From assembly GCF_002127655.1 (NCBI RefSeq), contig NZ_NEHB01000004.1, forward strand, positions 298 to 64,297: a stretch of DNA of 64,000 nt, read 5' to 3'. Source of the stretch: Janthinobacterium sp. GW456P (GTDB lineage Bacteria; Pseudomonadota; Gammaproteobacteria; Burkholderiales; Burkholderiaceae_D). A model generated the notes under the pieces. The model was not told the DNA's origin. It made no database searches and was given only the letters and a program-made list of their open reading frames with translations. The number at the start of each line of letters is the position of its first letter. The first letter of the stretch is position 1. A program made the position numbers and the translations under genes. Positions 16,102-27,671 of the stretch are shown in pieces.

Positions 16102-16158
16102 GCCGGCCCCCTTTCCATCCAACAAGCCTACCCGCTACCCAGCCGGCAGGCTTTCTTT

Positions 16159-18354
<2,196 letters not shown>

Positions 18355-18363
18355 CTAGGTGGC

Positions 18364-18945
18364 ATGAAGCGACTCTTCCTCTGCCTGCTGATGCTGTGCG
18401 CCCTCCCCGCTACCGCGCTGGCACAGGCGATACGCCTGGACAAGCTGAAGGTCGAGGTCAAGCGCATCGAGGTCGACGGGCAGCGCATGTATGAAGTCGA
18501 TGCCAGCGGCAGCGTGCAGGCGCCGCCGGCGTCCGTATGGAAAACCCTGACCACCTACGAGCGCATGAGTGAATTCGTGCCCGACCTCAGTTCCTGCCGC
18601 GTGCTGTCGCGCAACGGCAATGAAGTCATCATCGAGCAGCAGGGCATGGCACGCTTTTTGTTCATGAACCACCCCATCCATCTGGTGGTGCGGGCCACGG
18701 AAACGCCGTTGACGGCCATCGACATCGCCCTGATCTCGGGCGACATGCGGCATTACGAATCGCGCTGGAACCTGTATCCCGTGCCCGAGACAGGGGGCAC
18801 GCGCATCGTCTTTTCCAGCCGGCTGATGCCGGGCTTCTATGTGCCCGGCATGCTGGGCACGACCATGATACGCGGCGATATCGAGCGCATGATGGCGGCC
18901 GTACTCACCCGCATCGACAGCCAGTACGCCGATAAATCCGGCTAA
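18364..18945 (+). CDS. Secreted SRPBCC (START/polyketide cyclase-like) protein
   Basis: The 193-residue protein has a signal peptide (1-22, ending ALAQA) and a hotdog-like SRPBCC domain. The domain includes the typical stretch VWKTLTTYERMSEFVPDLSSCRVL near residues 58-82. The family binds hydrophobic ligands; this subgroup is periplasmic and uncharacterised. ATG 18364 is preceded by AGGTGGC. The gene runs head-on into the next with only 2 bp between stops. Confidence 0.8.
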   Translation: MKRLFLCLLMLCALPATALAQAIRLDKLKVEVKRIEVDGQRMYEVDASGSVQAPPASVWKTLTTYERMSEFVPDLSSCRVLSRNGNEVIIEQQGMARFLFMNHPIHLVVRATETPLTAIDIALISGDMRHYESRWNLYPVPETGGTRIVFSSRLMPGFYVPGMLGTTMIRGDIERMMAAVLTRIDSQYADKSG

Positions 18946-18947
18946 GA

Positions 18948-19403
18948 TTACGCCAGATAGGTGTCGCGGTCGCGGATTTCCGCGAAGTTTTCCAGGCTGC
19001 CCAGTTTCACGGTGACGGGGTTCAGGCTCGCTTGCGGCTGCATCGAGCGCCAGGCGAACAGCCATTCCTGCTCGGGCGCCTCGGTGCGCGTCTTGGTGAA
19101 GGCGGCGCCCAGAGCCGCGCGCTGGCCGTATTCGACCAGGCCATCGATGCCGGCCCAGCTGGGCAAGGTGCGCTGCACGGCGCGGTGCAGGCGTTCGCCG
19201 AATTCTTCCGTATTGTGGATGATCAAACAAGCGTCGGCCGGGGCGAACAGGTCGAACAGTTGCTTGTCCCACACTTGCGAAAAACTCAGGGTCAAACAAT
19301 TGCCCGCCGGTACCAGGCGGAACTGGCCCAGGCTCAGCGCCAGCTCGAGTTCGCTGCGCTGGCCGTAGCGGTGCAGGGTGGGGGGACGTTTGTAATCGTG
19401 CAT
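18948..19403 (-). CDS. Conserved hypothetical protein, 151 residues
   Basis: A cytoplasmic protein without signal or membrane segments, opening MHDYKRPPTLHRYGQRSELELALSLGQFRLVPAG and containing a W-rich central part. The ATG at 19403 is chosen over a TTG six codons upstream, because GAAGAACGAG precedes it and no ATG lies further out. It shows core-genome codon use. I do not recognise a family or function. Confidence 0.65.
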   Translation of the reverse strand: MHDYKRPPTLHRYGQRSELELALSLGQFRLVPAGNCLTLSFSQVWDKQLFDLFAPADACLIIHNTEEFGERLHRAVQRTLPSWAGIDGLVEYGQRAALGAAFTKTRTEAPEQEWLFAWRSMQPQASLNPVTVKLGSLENFAEIRDRDTYLA

Positions 19404-19445
19404 GCTGGACTCGTTCTTCAATAGTAGGGTAGACCGGCGCGCCGC

Positions 19446-19886
19446 CTAGCGGGGCGGGCGGATATGACGCCGGATGCGCTGGGCCCTGGCGGCCAGGTAA
19501 ATTTCGCGCAATAAATAAATAAAACAGCCGATCAGGCAAATCACCGCCAGCACAAAGAAGGCCGCGATGTATTTGTCCAGGGTCAGGTTCAGAATATCGC
19601 CCAAAAACAGCATGGCGATGATGACGCAGACGAAGAAACCGCACGCCGTGCTCAGCGAAATCGAGTAATTGATCAGATGGGTACGCCGATACAGGGTATC
19701 TAGCTCATCCATATAGAAATCGTTGTAGCCGATGTCGAGCCGGTCTTCCAGCACGCGCGTACGGTCGATGATGCGGCCCAGGCGGTTGGTCAGTACCACC
19801 AGCATGGTGCCGATACCGGTCAACAGGAAAACCGGCGCAATCGCCAGCTGGATAATATGGCCGATGTCGCCGATCTGTATGTTCAT
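19446..19886 (-). CDS. DUF2721 membrane protein
   Basis: The 146-residue protein has three predicted transmembrane helices: about 10-32, 72-95 and 105-128. A charged cytoplasmic segment with RLGRIIDRTRVLEDRL lies between the first two, matching DUF2721. Function is unknown. The C-terminus is strongly basic (RAQRIRRHIRPPR). Confidence 0.8.
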   Translation of the reverse strand: MNIQIGDIGHIIQLAIAPVFLLTGIGTMLVVLTNRLGRIIDRTRVLEDRLDIGYNDFYMDELDTLYRRTHLINYSISLSTACGFFVCVIIAMLFLGDILNLTLDKYIAAFFVLAVICLIGCFIYLLREIYLAARAQRIRRHIRPPR

Positions 19887-19980
19887 GGATAAAAAGTCGT
19901 GGGTTCACACCGGCGCCCGACCCTGGCACCAGCACAGGCCATAGTGTAGCAGGTGGCGCACGCCGGCTGGCCGCGCAGGG

Positions 19981-20937
19981 TCATGCGAAGCCGCGCCCCG
20001 GCACGAAGCGCTCGGTGGCGCGCACCAGCGCCGAAGCGATGCCGTGCTCGAGCGCGCCATGACCCGCGTCCGGGATCATTTCCAGCTGGGAACCAGGCCA
20101 GGCTTGCTGCAAACGGTAGGCCGACAGCGGGGGGCAGATGGCGTCGTAGCGGCCCTGCACGATGACGGCCGGCAAATGCGCGATGCGGCCCATGTTGCGG
20201 ATCAGCTGGTCTTCCTCGAAGAAACCGAGATTGGCCATGTAATGCGATTCGAGCCGGCCCACGCCCAGATCCAGCGCATCGTTCGGCGCGTCTTCCGGCT
20301 GCGGCATCAGGTACACGCGGCGGCCTTCGAAGCGGCTCCAGGCGCGCGCGGCGGGCCAGTACACGTCCGGGTCGCTGCTGAGGATGCGTTTCACGTAAGC
20401 CGCCAGCAAGTCGCCCCGCTCCTCGAGCGGAATGGGGGCGGCGAATTCCTCGTACAGTTCCGGATAGAACCAGCGCACGCCGTCGATGAACCAGTCGATT
20501 TCCGCCTGCGTGCACAGGAAAATGCCGCGCAGCACGAAACCGAGGCAGGCTGCCGGATGCGCCTGGCCATACGCCAGCGCCAGGGTCGAACCCCAGGAGC
20601 CGCCAAACACCAGCCATTGGGCGATGCCGAACTGGGCGCGCAAGCGTTCGATGTCCTCGATCAGCAGCTGCGTCGTGTTGTTGCGCCATTCGCCCAGCGG
20701 CGTGGACTTGCCGGCGCCGCGCTGGTCGAACAGGATCACGCGGTAGCGCTGCGGGTCAAAAAAGCGGCGGTGCTGCGGCGACAGGCCCGCGCCCGGGCCG
20801 CCATGCAGGAACAGCACGGGAATGCCGTCGGGGTTACCGCACTCTTCCCAATAAATGGTGTGGAGGTCATCGACCCCCAGCATGCCGTGCCGATTCGGCG
20901 TCAGGGCGGGAAACAGGGGGGACAAAGAATCGGGCAT
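19981..20937 (-). CDS. pip: Proline iminopeptidase
   Basis: The 318-residue alpha/beta-hydrolase (family S33) removes N-terminal proline from peptides in the cytoplasm. Visible motifs are the oxyanion-hole HGGPGAG (about 46-52), the GGSWGSTLAL nucleophile elbow (about 112-121) and the catalytic histidine in DAGHGA near 293. The start at 20937 is chosen because CAAGGACC lies just upstream; the open frame continues 19 codons further without a better site. Confidence 0.92.
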   Translation of the reverse strand: MPDSLSPLFPALTPNRHGMLGVDDLHTIYWEECGNPDGIPVLFLHGGPGAGLSPQHRRFFDPQRYRVILFDQRGAGKSTPLGEWRNNTTQLLIEDIERLRAQFGIAQWLVFGGSWGSTLALAYGQAHPAACLGFVLRGIFLCTQAEIDWFIDGVRWFYPELYEEFAAPIPLEERGDLLAAYVKRILSSDPDVYWPAARAWSRFEGRRVYLMPQPEDAPNDALDLGVGRLESHYMANLGFFEEDQLIRNMGRIAHLPAVIVQGRYDAICPPLSAYRLQQAWPGSQLEMIPDAGHGALEHGIASALVRATERFVPGRGFA

Positions 20938-21015
20938 GGCGGTCCTTGGAATGGCGGTCAGGGCACCAGGCACGATTCCTGGCAACTGTTCCAATTATAG
21001 TGCGCCGCCGCCGGC

Positions 21016-21498
21016 TCAGGCCAGCAGCAAGGGCAGGCGGTTCGACGACTTGATTTCGCGCATCGACAGGCTGGACTGGATTTCCGCCACGCCAGGCAGG
21101 CGGCGCAGCACGGTCGAAACGAATTCGCCATACGCTTCCAGGTCGCGCGCCACCACTTGCAGGAAATAATCGGCTTCGCCCGCCACATTGTGGCACGACA
21201 GAATTTCGGGAATCGTCGCGATCGCTTGCTCGAACTGCGACGGCTGCTCGCCGCCATGGTTGGCAAACACGACGCGCACGAACGCCACCAGGCCGATGCC
21301 CAGCTTCTTGCGGTTGAGCAAAGCCTGGTAGCCGGTAATAAACCCTTCCTCTTCCAGGCGGCGCAAGCGGCGCCAGACGGGGGTTTCGCTCAGTTTCAAG
21401 CGCTCGGCCAGGCGCGCATTCGACAGCCTGCCTTCGTCCTGCAACAGCCTGAGTATCTGCAAATCGGTGGCGTCGAGGCTAACTTCTGAAATCTTCAT
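21016..21498 (-). CDS. Lrp/AsnC-family transcriptional regulator
   Basis: The 160-residue protein has an N-terminal winged helix-turn-helix (about 8-60, DLQILRLLQDEGRLSNARLAERL) and a C-terminal RAM ligand-binding domain (about 75-150). Such regulators sense amino acids. It is divergent from a LysE-type exporter 153 bp away, a common pairing in which the regulator controls export of an amino acid. Confidence 0.9.
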   Translation of the reverse strand: MKISEVSLDATDLQILRLLQDEGRLSNARLAERLKLSETPVWRRLRRLEEEGFITGYQALLNRKKLGIGLVAFVRVVFANHGGEQPSQFEQAIATIPEILSCHNVAGEADYFLQVVARDLEAYGEFVSTVLRRLPGVAEIQSSLSMREIKSSNRLPLLLA

Positions 21499-21651
21499 CT
21501 AATTTTTGTTTTGATACGAGTGGAATCTACCCGAATACTAGGGCATGCAGGGCAGGAAAAGCAAGCACATTTCATCGCGTCAAGAACATAATGAGGCCCG
21601 GAGAGCAGGCTGCGGCGTGCGCATGCTCCCGCTTTTCTTTTCGACCGAGCC

Positions 21652-22272
21652 ATGTCCGATTCTACCTTCCTGATGTACCTGCTGGCACTGGCCGGCGCCT
21701 TTTTATTGCCCGGCCCCGACATGGCGCTGGTGCTGGCGACGGGCGCCGCGCGCGGCGTGGCCACGGCGCTGGTGACGGCACTGGGTATCGCCGGCGCGCG
21801 CGCCGTCCATGTGGCGCTGTCGGGCGCGGGCCTGGCGGCATTGATGGTCACGCATCCGCAAGCCTTGCAGTGGGTCAAATGGGCGGGCGCCGCGTATCTG
21901 CTGTACCTGGCGCTGCGCCTGCTGCAAACGGCCCTGTCCGCCAAAACGGCCCAGGAAACCGCCGCCCCCGCCACGGCGCACAGCGCCCGTGCCAGCTTGG
22001 TGCGCGGCTTCCTGACGAATCTGCTCAATCCGAAGGCGCTGCTGTTTTGCAGCATGTTCCTGCCGCAGTTCGTCATGGGCAGCGACAGTGTCGGCATGCA
22101 ATACCTGCGCCTGGGCGCCATCCTGGTGCTGACGGGCTTGCTGTTCGATGCCATCTACGCCGTGCTGGCCGCGCGTCTGGCGCGCCGCCTGCGCGGCAAA
22201 CCTTCGCCTTACGGCAAGTTCGTGCTGCCCACCGTCTTCGTCTTGCTGGCGGGACGGCTGGTGCTGGGCTGA
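21652..22272 (+). CDS. LysE/RhtB-family amino-acid exporter
   Basis: The 206-residue inner-membrane protein has five to six hydrophobic helices and the LysE motif FLLPGPDMALVLATGAARG near residues 17-35. NLLNPKALLF near 120-129 is also typical. It probably exports an amino acid; the substrate is not readable from sequence. It pairs with the divergent Lrp-type regulator. Its last 64 bp overlap the converging gene at 22209-23645. Confidence 0.9.
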   Translation: MSDSTFLMYLLALAGAFLLPGPDMALVLATGAARGVATALVTALGIAGARAVHVALSGAGLAALMVTHPQALQWVKWAGAAYLLYLALRLLQTALSAKTAQETAAPATAHSARASLVRGFLTNLLNPKALLFCSMFLPQFVMGSDSVGMQYLRLGAILVLTGLLFDAIYAVLAARLARRLRGKPSPYGKFVLPTVFVLLAGRLVLG

Positions 22273-23645
22273 ACTGTCAGCGGCAGCGGCGCGCCGCCGT
22301 CAAAAAAGGCGGGGTAGTCCCGCAGCAAGCCCCGCTCCAGATCGTTGACCTTGCGAAATTGCCGCAGGGCCGGCGCCATGGCCCGCCCCGCATCCCAGCT
22401 GCGCCAGGCATTCGGCGCATCGAATTGTGCCAGCAAGGCGTCGCCCAAGTCCTGGTACACGGCCGCCATCTGCGGTTTTGCCTGCAGCACTTGCAGATAC
22501 AAGGCCGTCGCTTGCGGCCATTGCCCCAGCTTGGCGCGCAGATTTCCTTCGAACAGGGCCAGCACCGGCTGTTCCAGCCCCATTTGCTTCCTGGATGCCT
22601 GCACGCCGGCCAGCGCGTCCTCGATGCCTTCCTTGTCCTTGGCCATCAATCCCCGCGTCAAATCGTGGATGGGCTGGCATGCCTGCATCGCCAGCTGCTG
22701 CTGGGGCGTGAGCTTTTCCACCAGCGCGCCCGTGGAAAAATGGTCTTCCAGCATGGTCAAAAAAGCCTCGAAGGGCTGGTCGGCGGCAAACAGCTTTTCC
22801 GCTTCGTCCCGCAGCGCAGGGTGGGCCTGGGGTCCCGGCGGCGGTAACAGCGCCGCCTGCGCCAGCACGCGCTCGAGCGGGGGCGCATCGGCCGCCAGCG
22901 GACGGGGCCGGTAGGCGGCCAGGGAATACGTGGCGGGCGCGCCCGCCGTCATGGCACTGATGCGGAACTGCCGCGTCACCGTGCCGCCCACCTCCTGGTA
23001 GTGCAAGGTGAAGTCGGCGGGAATGCGCTTGCCATCGGCCAGCATCTTCAGCAGCAGCGGATGGCCGCCCCAGGTGTAGCGCAGGTACTGGGCAAAGGCC
23101 GTGGCGTCGTCGCCGCTGACGGGGCTGCCGGTAATTCCCAGGCGCAGCAAGGGCTGCCCGTCGAGCGACCACAGCACGGCGCCGTCGAGCACTTGCGGCT
23201 GCAGAGCGCCGCGCCGCCTTGCCGCCGGCACGGACAGCGATTGCTCCTCGTACACGGGCGGCGTGACGTGGCCCTGCTGGCCACCCGCCTGGAGCGCGCC
23301 AGCCACGATTTGGCGGTGCGCGATCTCGATATGGCGGAAGCCCGCCACGTCGAACAGCGAATACGTGTCGTAGGTGGACGCCGCCATATCGACCGCGTGG
23401 CGGCGGCGCGTGGCAAAGTCGAGCACGGACAAGCGCTTGCCATCGCGTACGCTCAGGTAATGGGGGCCCAGAACGACATCGCTTTCCTGCGTATCGCGCG
23501 GGGGCAGGCTGGTTTTCACGCCGGGCTGGTTGACGCGCTCGGTAGTCACCGTGACGTGGAACGCGACGCTGGCCTGGGCTGCACTGGCGCCCAGGAAAAG
23601 GATGGCGGCCACGCTGGCGCGGCGCAAGGCAGGATCAAGGGGCAT
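22209..23645 (-). CDS. Secreted protein of unknown function with TPR-like C-terminus
   Basis: The 478-residue protein starts with a signal peptide (about 5-25, ending AAQAS). The N-terminal half is beta-rich. From about 380, ALFEGNLRAKLGQWPQATALYLQVLQAKPQMAAVYQDLGDALL reads as a tetratricopeptide pair. The end is a Ser/Thr-rich tail. I do not recognise the family. The 3' end overlaps lysE on the other strand by 64 bp; core-type codon use through most of the length supports it as real. Confidence 0.7.
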   Translation of the reverse strand: MPLDPALRRASVAAILFLGASAAQASVAFHVTVTTERVNQPGVKTSLPPRDTQESDVVLGPHYLSVRDGKRLSVLDFATRRRHAVDMAASTYDTYSLFDVAGFRHIEIAHRQIVAGALQAGGQQGHVTPPVYEEQSLSVPAARRRGALQPQVLDGAVLWSLDGQPLLRLGITGSPVSGDDATAFAQYLRYTWGGHPLLLKMLADGKRIPADFTLHYQEVGGTVTRQFRISAMTAGAPATYSLAAYRPRPLAADAPPLERVLAQAALLPPPGPQAHPALRDEAEKLFAADQPFEAFLTMLEDHFSTGALVEKLTPQQQLAMQACQPIHDLTRGLMAKDKEGIEDALAGVQASRKQMGLEQPVLALFEGNLRAKLGQWPQATALYLQVLQAKPQMAAVYQDLGDALLAQFDAPNAWRSWDAGRAMAPALRQFRKVNDLERGLLRDYPAFFDGGAPLPLTVQPSTSRPASKTKTVGSTNLP

Positions 23646-23716
23646 GGGGAATGATGCGGTGAAGAAATACTGATTCTAAGGCAAAGCACGCGTTTGTCCC
23701 GTTTGACTGGCAGCAT

Positions 23717-23745
23717 AAAAAAAGACAGCCGCAGCTGTCTTTTTG
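23717..23745 (-). terminator. Rho-independent terminator of phaB
   Basis: An AAAGACAGC/GCTGTCTTT stem with a CGCA loop is flanked by A and T runs, 18 bp past the phaB stop. Confidence 0.9.
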
Positions 23746-23762
23746 TTTTACCTCAACAACGA

Positions 23763-24509
23763 TTACGACATGTGCTGGCCGCCGTTGATCGAGATGTTGG
23801 CGCCCGTGACGAATGCTGCCTCGTCGGAAGCCAGGTAGGCCACCAGGCCGGCCACTTCTTCCGGCTTGCCCAGGCGCGCCATCGGAATTTGCGGGATGAT
23901 TTTGCTGTCGAGCACTTCCTGCGGAATCGCCATGACCATCTTGGTGCCGATATAGCCTGGCGAGATGGTGTTGACGGTGACGTTCTTGCGCGCCACTTCC
24001 AGCGCCAGCGACTTGGTGAAACCATGCATGCCGGCTTTCGCGGCCGCATAGTTGGTCTGGCCGAAAGCGCCCTTCTGGCCGTTCACGGACGAAATATTGA
24101 TGATGCGGCCCCAGCCGCGCTCCACCATGCCGTCGCAGACGGGCTTGGTCATGTTGAAGACGGAATCGAGGTTGGTGCTCATCACGGCATCCCAGTTCGT
24201 CTTGTCCATCTTCTTGAACGTCATGTCGCGCGTGATGCCGGCGTTATTCACCAGCACGTCGACGGGACCGATTTCCGCTTCCACGGCCGCCACGCAGGCC
24301 GCGGCCGAATCGTAGTCAGCCACGTCGCACGGATACGCCTTGAAGTCGTAGCCCATGTCCTTGGTTGTCGCCAGCCATTCCGCGACCTTCGGATTGCCCG
24401 GGGAATAGGTCGTCACCACGCGATAGCCGAGCGCCGCCAGCTTGAAACACACCGCTTCGCCCAGACCACCCATGCCACCAGTTACCAATGCAACTCTTGC
24501 CATTTTCAT
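23763..24509 (-). CDS. phaB: Acetoacetyl-CoA reductase (NADPH)
   Basis: A 248-residue short-chain dehydrogenase that reduces acetoacetyl-CoA to (R)-3-hydroxybutyryl-CoA, the second step of polyhydroxybutyrate synthesis. It shows the NADP loop TGGMGGLGEAV (about 11-21), NNAG near 88, and the catalytic SSVN...YAAAK (Ser about 140, Tyr about 153, Lys about 157). It follows phaA on the same strand with a 130-bp gap and ends in a terminator, so the two may form one operon. The polymer synthase phaC is not in the window. Confidence 0.93.
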   Translation of the reverse strand: MKMARVALVTGGMGGLGEAVCFKLAALGYRVVTTYSPGNPKVAEWLATTKDMGYDFKAYPCDVADYDSAAACVAAVEAEIGPVDVLVNNAGITRDMTFKKMDKTNWDAVMSTNLDSVFNMTKPVCDGMVERGWGRIINISSVNGQKGAFGQTNYAAAKAGMHGFTKSLALEVARKNVTVNTISPGYIGTKMVMAIPQEVLDSKIIPQIPMARLGKPEEVAGLVAYLASDEAAFVTGANISINGGQHMS

Positions 24510-24639
24510 CCCCTCAGTGTCGTTCTATTGCTAAAAAGTTAATAATTTAAATACACTAGCCCGAAAGCGCCGCGTGACGTCGGCGTACCGCACCCAGTCG
24601 TCACGCACTGCGCGCGACGCCTGGGTTCGGCGCTAGCAA

Positions 24640-25818
24640 TTAATCCCGTTCGATCGCGAGGGCAACACCCATGCCGCCGCCGATGCACAATGCGGCCAGG
24701 CCTTTCTTGGCGTCGCGGCGTATCATTTCGTGGATCAGGGTGACCAGGATGCGCGCACCGGACGCGCCGATCGGGTGGCCGATGGCGATCGCGCCGCCGT
24801 TCACGTTGATCTTGCTGGTATCCCAGCCCATTTCCTTGTTGACGGCAATCGCTTGCGCGGCAAACGCTTCGTTGATTTCCATCAGGTCCAGCTCTTCATG
24901 CGTCCAGCCGGCTTTTTTCAGGCACAAGCGCGAGGCGGAGACGGGGCCCATGCCCATGACGGCCGGATCCAGGCCCGACGACGCGTAAGCCTTGATGCGC
25001 GCCAGCGGCTTCAAGCCCAGTTCTTTCGCTTGCGAAGCGGACATCATGATGACGGCGGCGGCGCCATCGTTCAGGCCCGAGGCATTGCCGGCAGTAACCG
25101 TGCCATCCTTGGCGAACGCGGGGCGCAGGCCGGCCAGCGAATCCAGGGTCGAGCCGGGCTTGATGTATTCATCGCTGTCGAAAACGACGGTGCCTTTTTT
25201 ATTCGCGATTTCCAGCGGCAGAATTTCATCCTTGAACTTGCCCGCTTTTTGCGCCGCTTCCGCCTTCAGCTGCGACTGCAGCGCGAATTCATCCTGCTCG
25301 GCGCGCGTCACTTCGTATTTCTTGGCGACGTTTTCCGCCGTGATGCCCATGTGGTACTGGTTGTACACGTCCCACAGGCCATCGACGATCATGGTGTCGA
25401 TCATCTTGAAGTCGCCCATGCGGAAACCGTCGCGCGAGCCGTTCATCGCGTGCGGCGACGCGCTCATGTTTTCCTGGCCGCCGGCAATGATGATATTGGC
25501 GTCGCCGCACTTGATCGCTTGCGCCGCCAGGTGCGTGGCCTTCAGGCCGCTGCCGCACACCTTGTTGATGGTGAATGCCGGGATGGCGCTGGGCAAGCCA
25601 GCCTTGATCACGGCCTGGCGCGCGGCGTTCTGGCCGACAGCGGCCGTCAGCACCTGGCCCAGGATCGCTTCGCCGATCAGGTTAGGGTCGATGCCGGTTT
25701 GTGCCAGCAAGCCCTTGATTACATGCGCGCCCAGTTCGGACGCAGGAATCTTGGCCAGGCTGCCACCGAATTTGCCGACTGCGGTACGGCCGGCGGCCAC
25801 GATTACGACATCATCCAT
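24640..25818 (-). CDS. phaA: Acetyl-CoA C-acetyltransferase (beta-ketothiolase)
   Basis: This 392-residue thiolase condenses two acetyl-CoA to acetoacetyl-CoA, the first step of polyhydroxybutyrate synthesis. The active residues are visible as C89 in [10 protein letters not shown], the histidine in [11 protein letters not shown] near 348 and the second cysteine in ALCIGGGMG near 378. Length matches the biosynthetic thiolase family. Lies directly upstream of phaB. Confidence 0.95.
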   Translation of the reverse strand: MDDVVIVAAGRTAVGKFGGSLAKIPASELGAHVIKGLLAQTGIDPNLIGEAILGQVLTAAVGQNAARQAVIKAGLPSAIPAFTINKVCGSGLKATHLAAQAIKCGDANIIIAGGQENMSASPHAMNGSRDGFRMGDFKMIDTMIVDGLWDVYNQYHMGITAENVAKKYEVTRAEQDEFALQSQLKAEAAQKAGKFKDEILPLEIANKKGTVVFDSDEYIKPGSTLDSLAGLRPAFAKDGTVTAGNASGLNDGAAAVIMMSASQAKELGLKPLARIKAYASSGLDPAVMGMGPVSASRLCLKKAGWTHEELDLMEINEAFAAQAIAVNKEMGWDTSKINVNGGAIAIGHPIGASGARILVTLIHEMIRRDAKKGLAALCIGGGMGVALAIERD

Positions 25819-26029
25819 TTATTTCTCCGATATGCAGGCCACGAGGGCCAGGGTCAAGGTATTAATACAATCCAGTGTATCCGGGAAGACGCAGCACGCT
25901 GCGTTTCATTCTAGCGCGGCATGCGCCGCAGTTCCAGCGCCTCACCGCAGGCGGCGGCGATGACAGCCTGCTTGCGGTGGCGGCGGGCAACCTGGCGCGG
26001 CGGATAGCCGCTGCCGGGCCGCAAAACGC

Positions 26030-26515
26030 TCAGGCCTGGCGAGCAGGACGCGTGTTTTTATTTTTATCATACCCTTCATCGGCGCCGCCGAAAGTGGTTT
26101 TTAGAAAATTATTGAAGGGAATAATCAGGGGTACGGGGGTTTGCTTTACCACCTGCAACAACTCGCCAAATTTTTGACGCGACGCAGCAAACTCACCCTT
26201 TGTCACAGTGTCGAATTTCTCCTGGGTTTCTTGAGCAACATCCTTTGCCTGGCGGCCATATGCACCGATGCGTTCGATGGCCAGCTGCGACTGCGTGCGC
26301 GACAGTTGCAGCAGCGCTTGCGGGTCCTTCACGGACAGCAGCTGATTACCCGCTACCGTAGCGGCCGCCAGCGCCGCGCGGGCCGCATCGATCTGCAAGT
26401 CCAGCACGCTGGCACCGCTGTCGACGGCGGCCTGGGCATACGCTTGCGCAGCGATCAATTGTGCTTCCGCCACGGCCTTGCCGGCCAGTGCCCATTGTTC
26501 GGAAAATGAAAACAT
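26030..26515 (-). CDS. phaP: Phasin (polyhydroxyalkanoate granule protein)
   Basis: The 161-residue, almost wholly helical Ala-rich protein has the Phasin_2 pattern (FSFSEQWALAGKAVAEAQLIAAQAYAQ at the start, then QLLSVKDPQALLQLSRTQSQLA). Phasins coat polyhydroxybutyrate granules and set their number and size. The start at 26515 has the strong site GGGGAGGAA; an ATG five codons upstream lacks one. It lies 211 bp upstream of phaA on the same strand. A perfect FNR-type box sits 81 bp upstream of the start. Confidence 0.88.
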   Translation of the reverse strand: MFSFSEQWALAGKAVAEAQLIAAQAYAQAAVDSGASVLDLQIDAARAALAAATVAGNQLLSVKDPQALLQLSRTQSQLAIERIGAYGRQAKDVAQETQEKFDTVTKGEFAASRQKFGELLQVVKQTPVPLIIPFNNFLKTTFGGADEGYDKNKNTRPARQA

Positions 26516-26595
26516 GTCGTTCCTCCCCAAAGAGTAGGCGGCGCCATGTTGCGCCGCACAGTACTCAACTGTAAGCGGTGGTTCATTGCTGAACC

Positions 26596-26609
26596 TTGAT
26601 ATTTATCAA
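26596..26609 (-). promoter_or_regulatory. FNR/ANR-type box in the phasin promoter
   Basis: TTGATAAATATCAA matches the FNR consensus TTGATNNNNATCAA without mismatch. On the minus strand a TACAGT hexamer (26573-26568) is centred 32 bp downstream of the box centre, the spacing of a class II FNR-activated promoter. The presumed transcript starts near 26561 and leads into the phasin gene. Confidence 0.65.
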
Positions 26610-26644
26610 ACTTTCCTGTTGGTTTGTTTCCAACTCAACGTTGA

Positions 26645-27553
26645 TCAGGACAACAACTTGATACCATCGAGCGTAGCCGCGCACTGCTCGCGTATCACGC
26701 TGACGAAATCGCGCACATAGGCCTTGTCCTGCAACGGCTCCGGCACGGACACATACAAATCGCTCCACAAACCGTGCTCGCCCACCGGGCGCGCCACCAC
26801 ATAATCGTAATCGACGTAATTCTTGATGGCCCAGTTCGGCAAGGCGGCGATGCCGCGCCGGCTCGCCACCAATTGCAGCACGGCCACCGTCAATTCGGCC
26901 GTGCGGCGTTCAAACGCGATGCCGGCGGGCTTCAGCACTTCACGGATCAGGTCGATGCGCTCTTCCGGCACCGGATAGGTAATCAACGTCTCGCCTGTAA
27001 AGTCGGCCGCCGCGAGCCGGCGCTGCGCCTGCAGCCGGTGCTTCTGCGCCATCACCACCAGCATTTCAAAGCGGAACAGGGGAAACACGGTGAAATCGGG
27101 GCCGTACGGCGAGCCGATCACGAGATCCGCCTCGCCCGAGCGCAGCAAGTCGGCCGGCTCGCCGTGAAAGCCCGACACCAGATCGATTTCCACTTCCGGC
27201 CAGCGCTGACGGAACGCATCCATCACGGGCATGAGCCAGTCGAAACAGGTATGGCATTCGAGCGCCACCCTCAACTGCCCCTTGTCGCCCTGAGACAAAC
27301 GCGCCACGTCGCGCTCGGCCAGCTCGATCTCGGGCAAGAGCTTGTCGGCCAGGGCCAAGAGCCGGCTGCCCGTGGCCGTAAACGCGATCGGCACCGACTT
27401 GCGTTCGAACAAGGGCGCGTTATAGCGCTCTTCCAGCAAACGGATCTGGTGCGACAGCGCCGATTGGGTCAGATTCAGCAATTGCGCGGCGCGCACCAGG
27501 CTGCCGGAGGAACGCAGGGCACTCAGGGTGCGCAGGTGGCGGATTTCTAGCAT
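26645..27553 (-). CDS. metR: LysR-family regulator of methionine biosynthesis, MetR
   Basis: The 302-residue protein has an N-terminal helix-turn-helix (MLEIRHLRTLSALRSSGSLV at 1-20, then LNLTQSALSHQI) and a LysR substrate domain. Overall sequence is close to E. coli MetR, including ALECHTCFDWLMPVMD and the IAALPNWAIKNYV region. MetR uses homocysteine as co-inducer to activate metE and metH. A perfect MetR box lies in the divergent intergenic region, but the target metE is a remnant. Confidence 0.9.
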   Translation of the reverse strand: MLEIRHLRTLSALRSSGSLVRAAQLLNLTQSALSHQIRLLEERYNAPLFERKSVPIAFTATGSRLLALADKLLPEIELAERDVARLSQGDKGQLRVALECHTCFDWLMPVMDAFRQRWPEVEIDLVSGFHGEPADLLRSGEADLVIGSPYGPDFTVFPLFRFEMLVVMAQKHRLQAQRRLAAADFTGETLITYPVPEERIDLIREVLKPAGIAFERRTAELTVAVLQLVASRRGIAALPNWAIKNYVDYDYVVARPVGEHGLWSDLYVSVPEPLQDKAYVRDFVSVIREQCAATLDGIKLLS

Positions 27554-27574
27554 TGGAAAAGTGAGATCTGTACG

Positions 27575-27587
27575 TGAATGATTTTCA
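27575..27587. promoter_or_regulatory. MetR operator
   Basis: TGAATGATTTTCA matches the MetR consensus TGAA-N5-TTCA exactly. It lies 21 bp upstream of the metR start and 85 bp upstream of the metE remnant. Confidence 0.7.
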
Positions 27588-27671
27588 TGTTATTCAGAAA
27601 AATGTTTCGTTTTTATTATAGATCAAGTTGCCGCACACTCTAGCGCATTCACATTAAATCTCGATGACATC

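Noticed and set aside
14212-16125. Long minus-strand open frame opposite ybaL
   Set aside because: Composition is dominated by His, Gln, Asp and Gly, typical of antisense reading; the plus strand encodes a clear antiporter.
27554-27671. SAM or cobalamin riboswitch before metE
   Set aside because: The gap is short and holds a MetR box but none of the conserved riboswitch stems; control appears to be by MetR.
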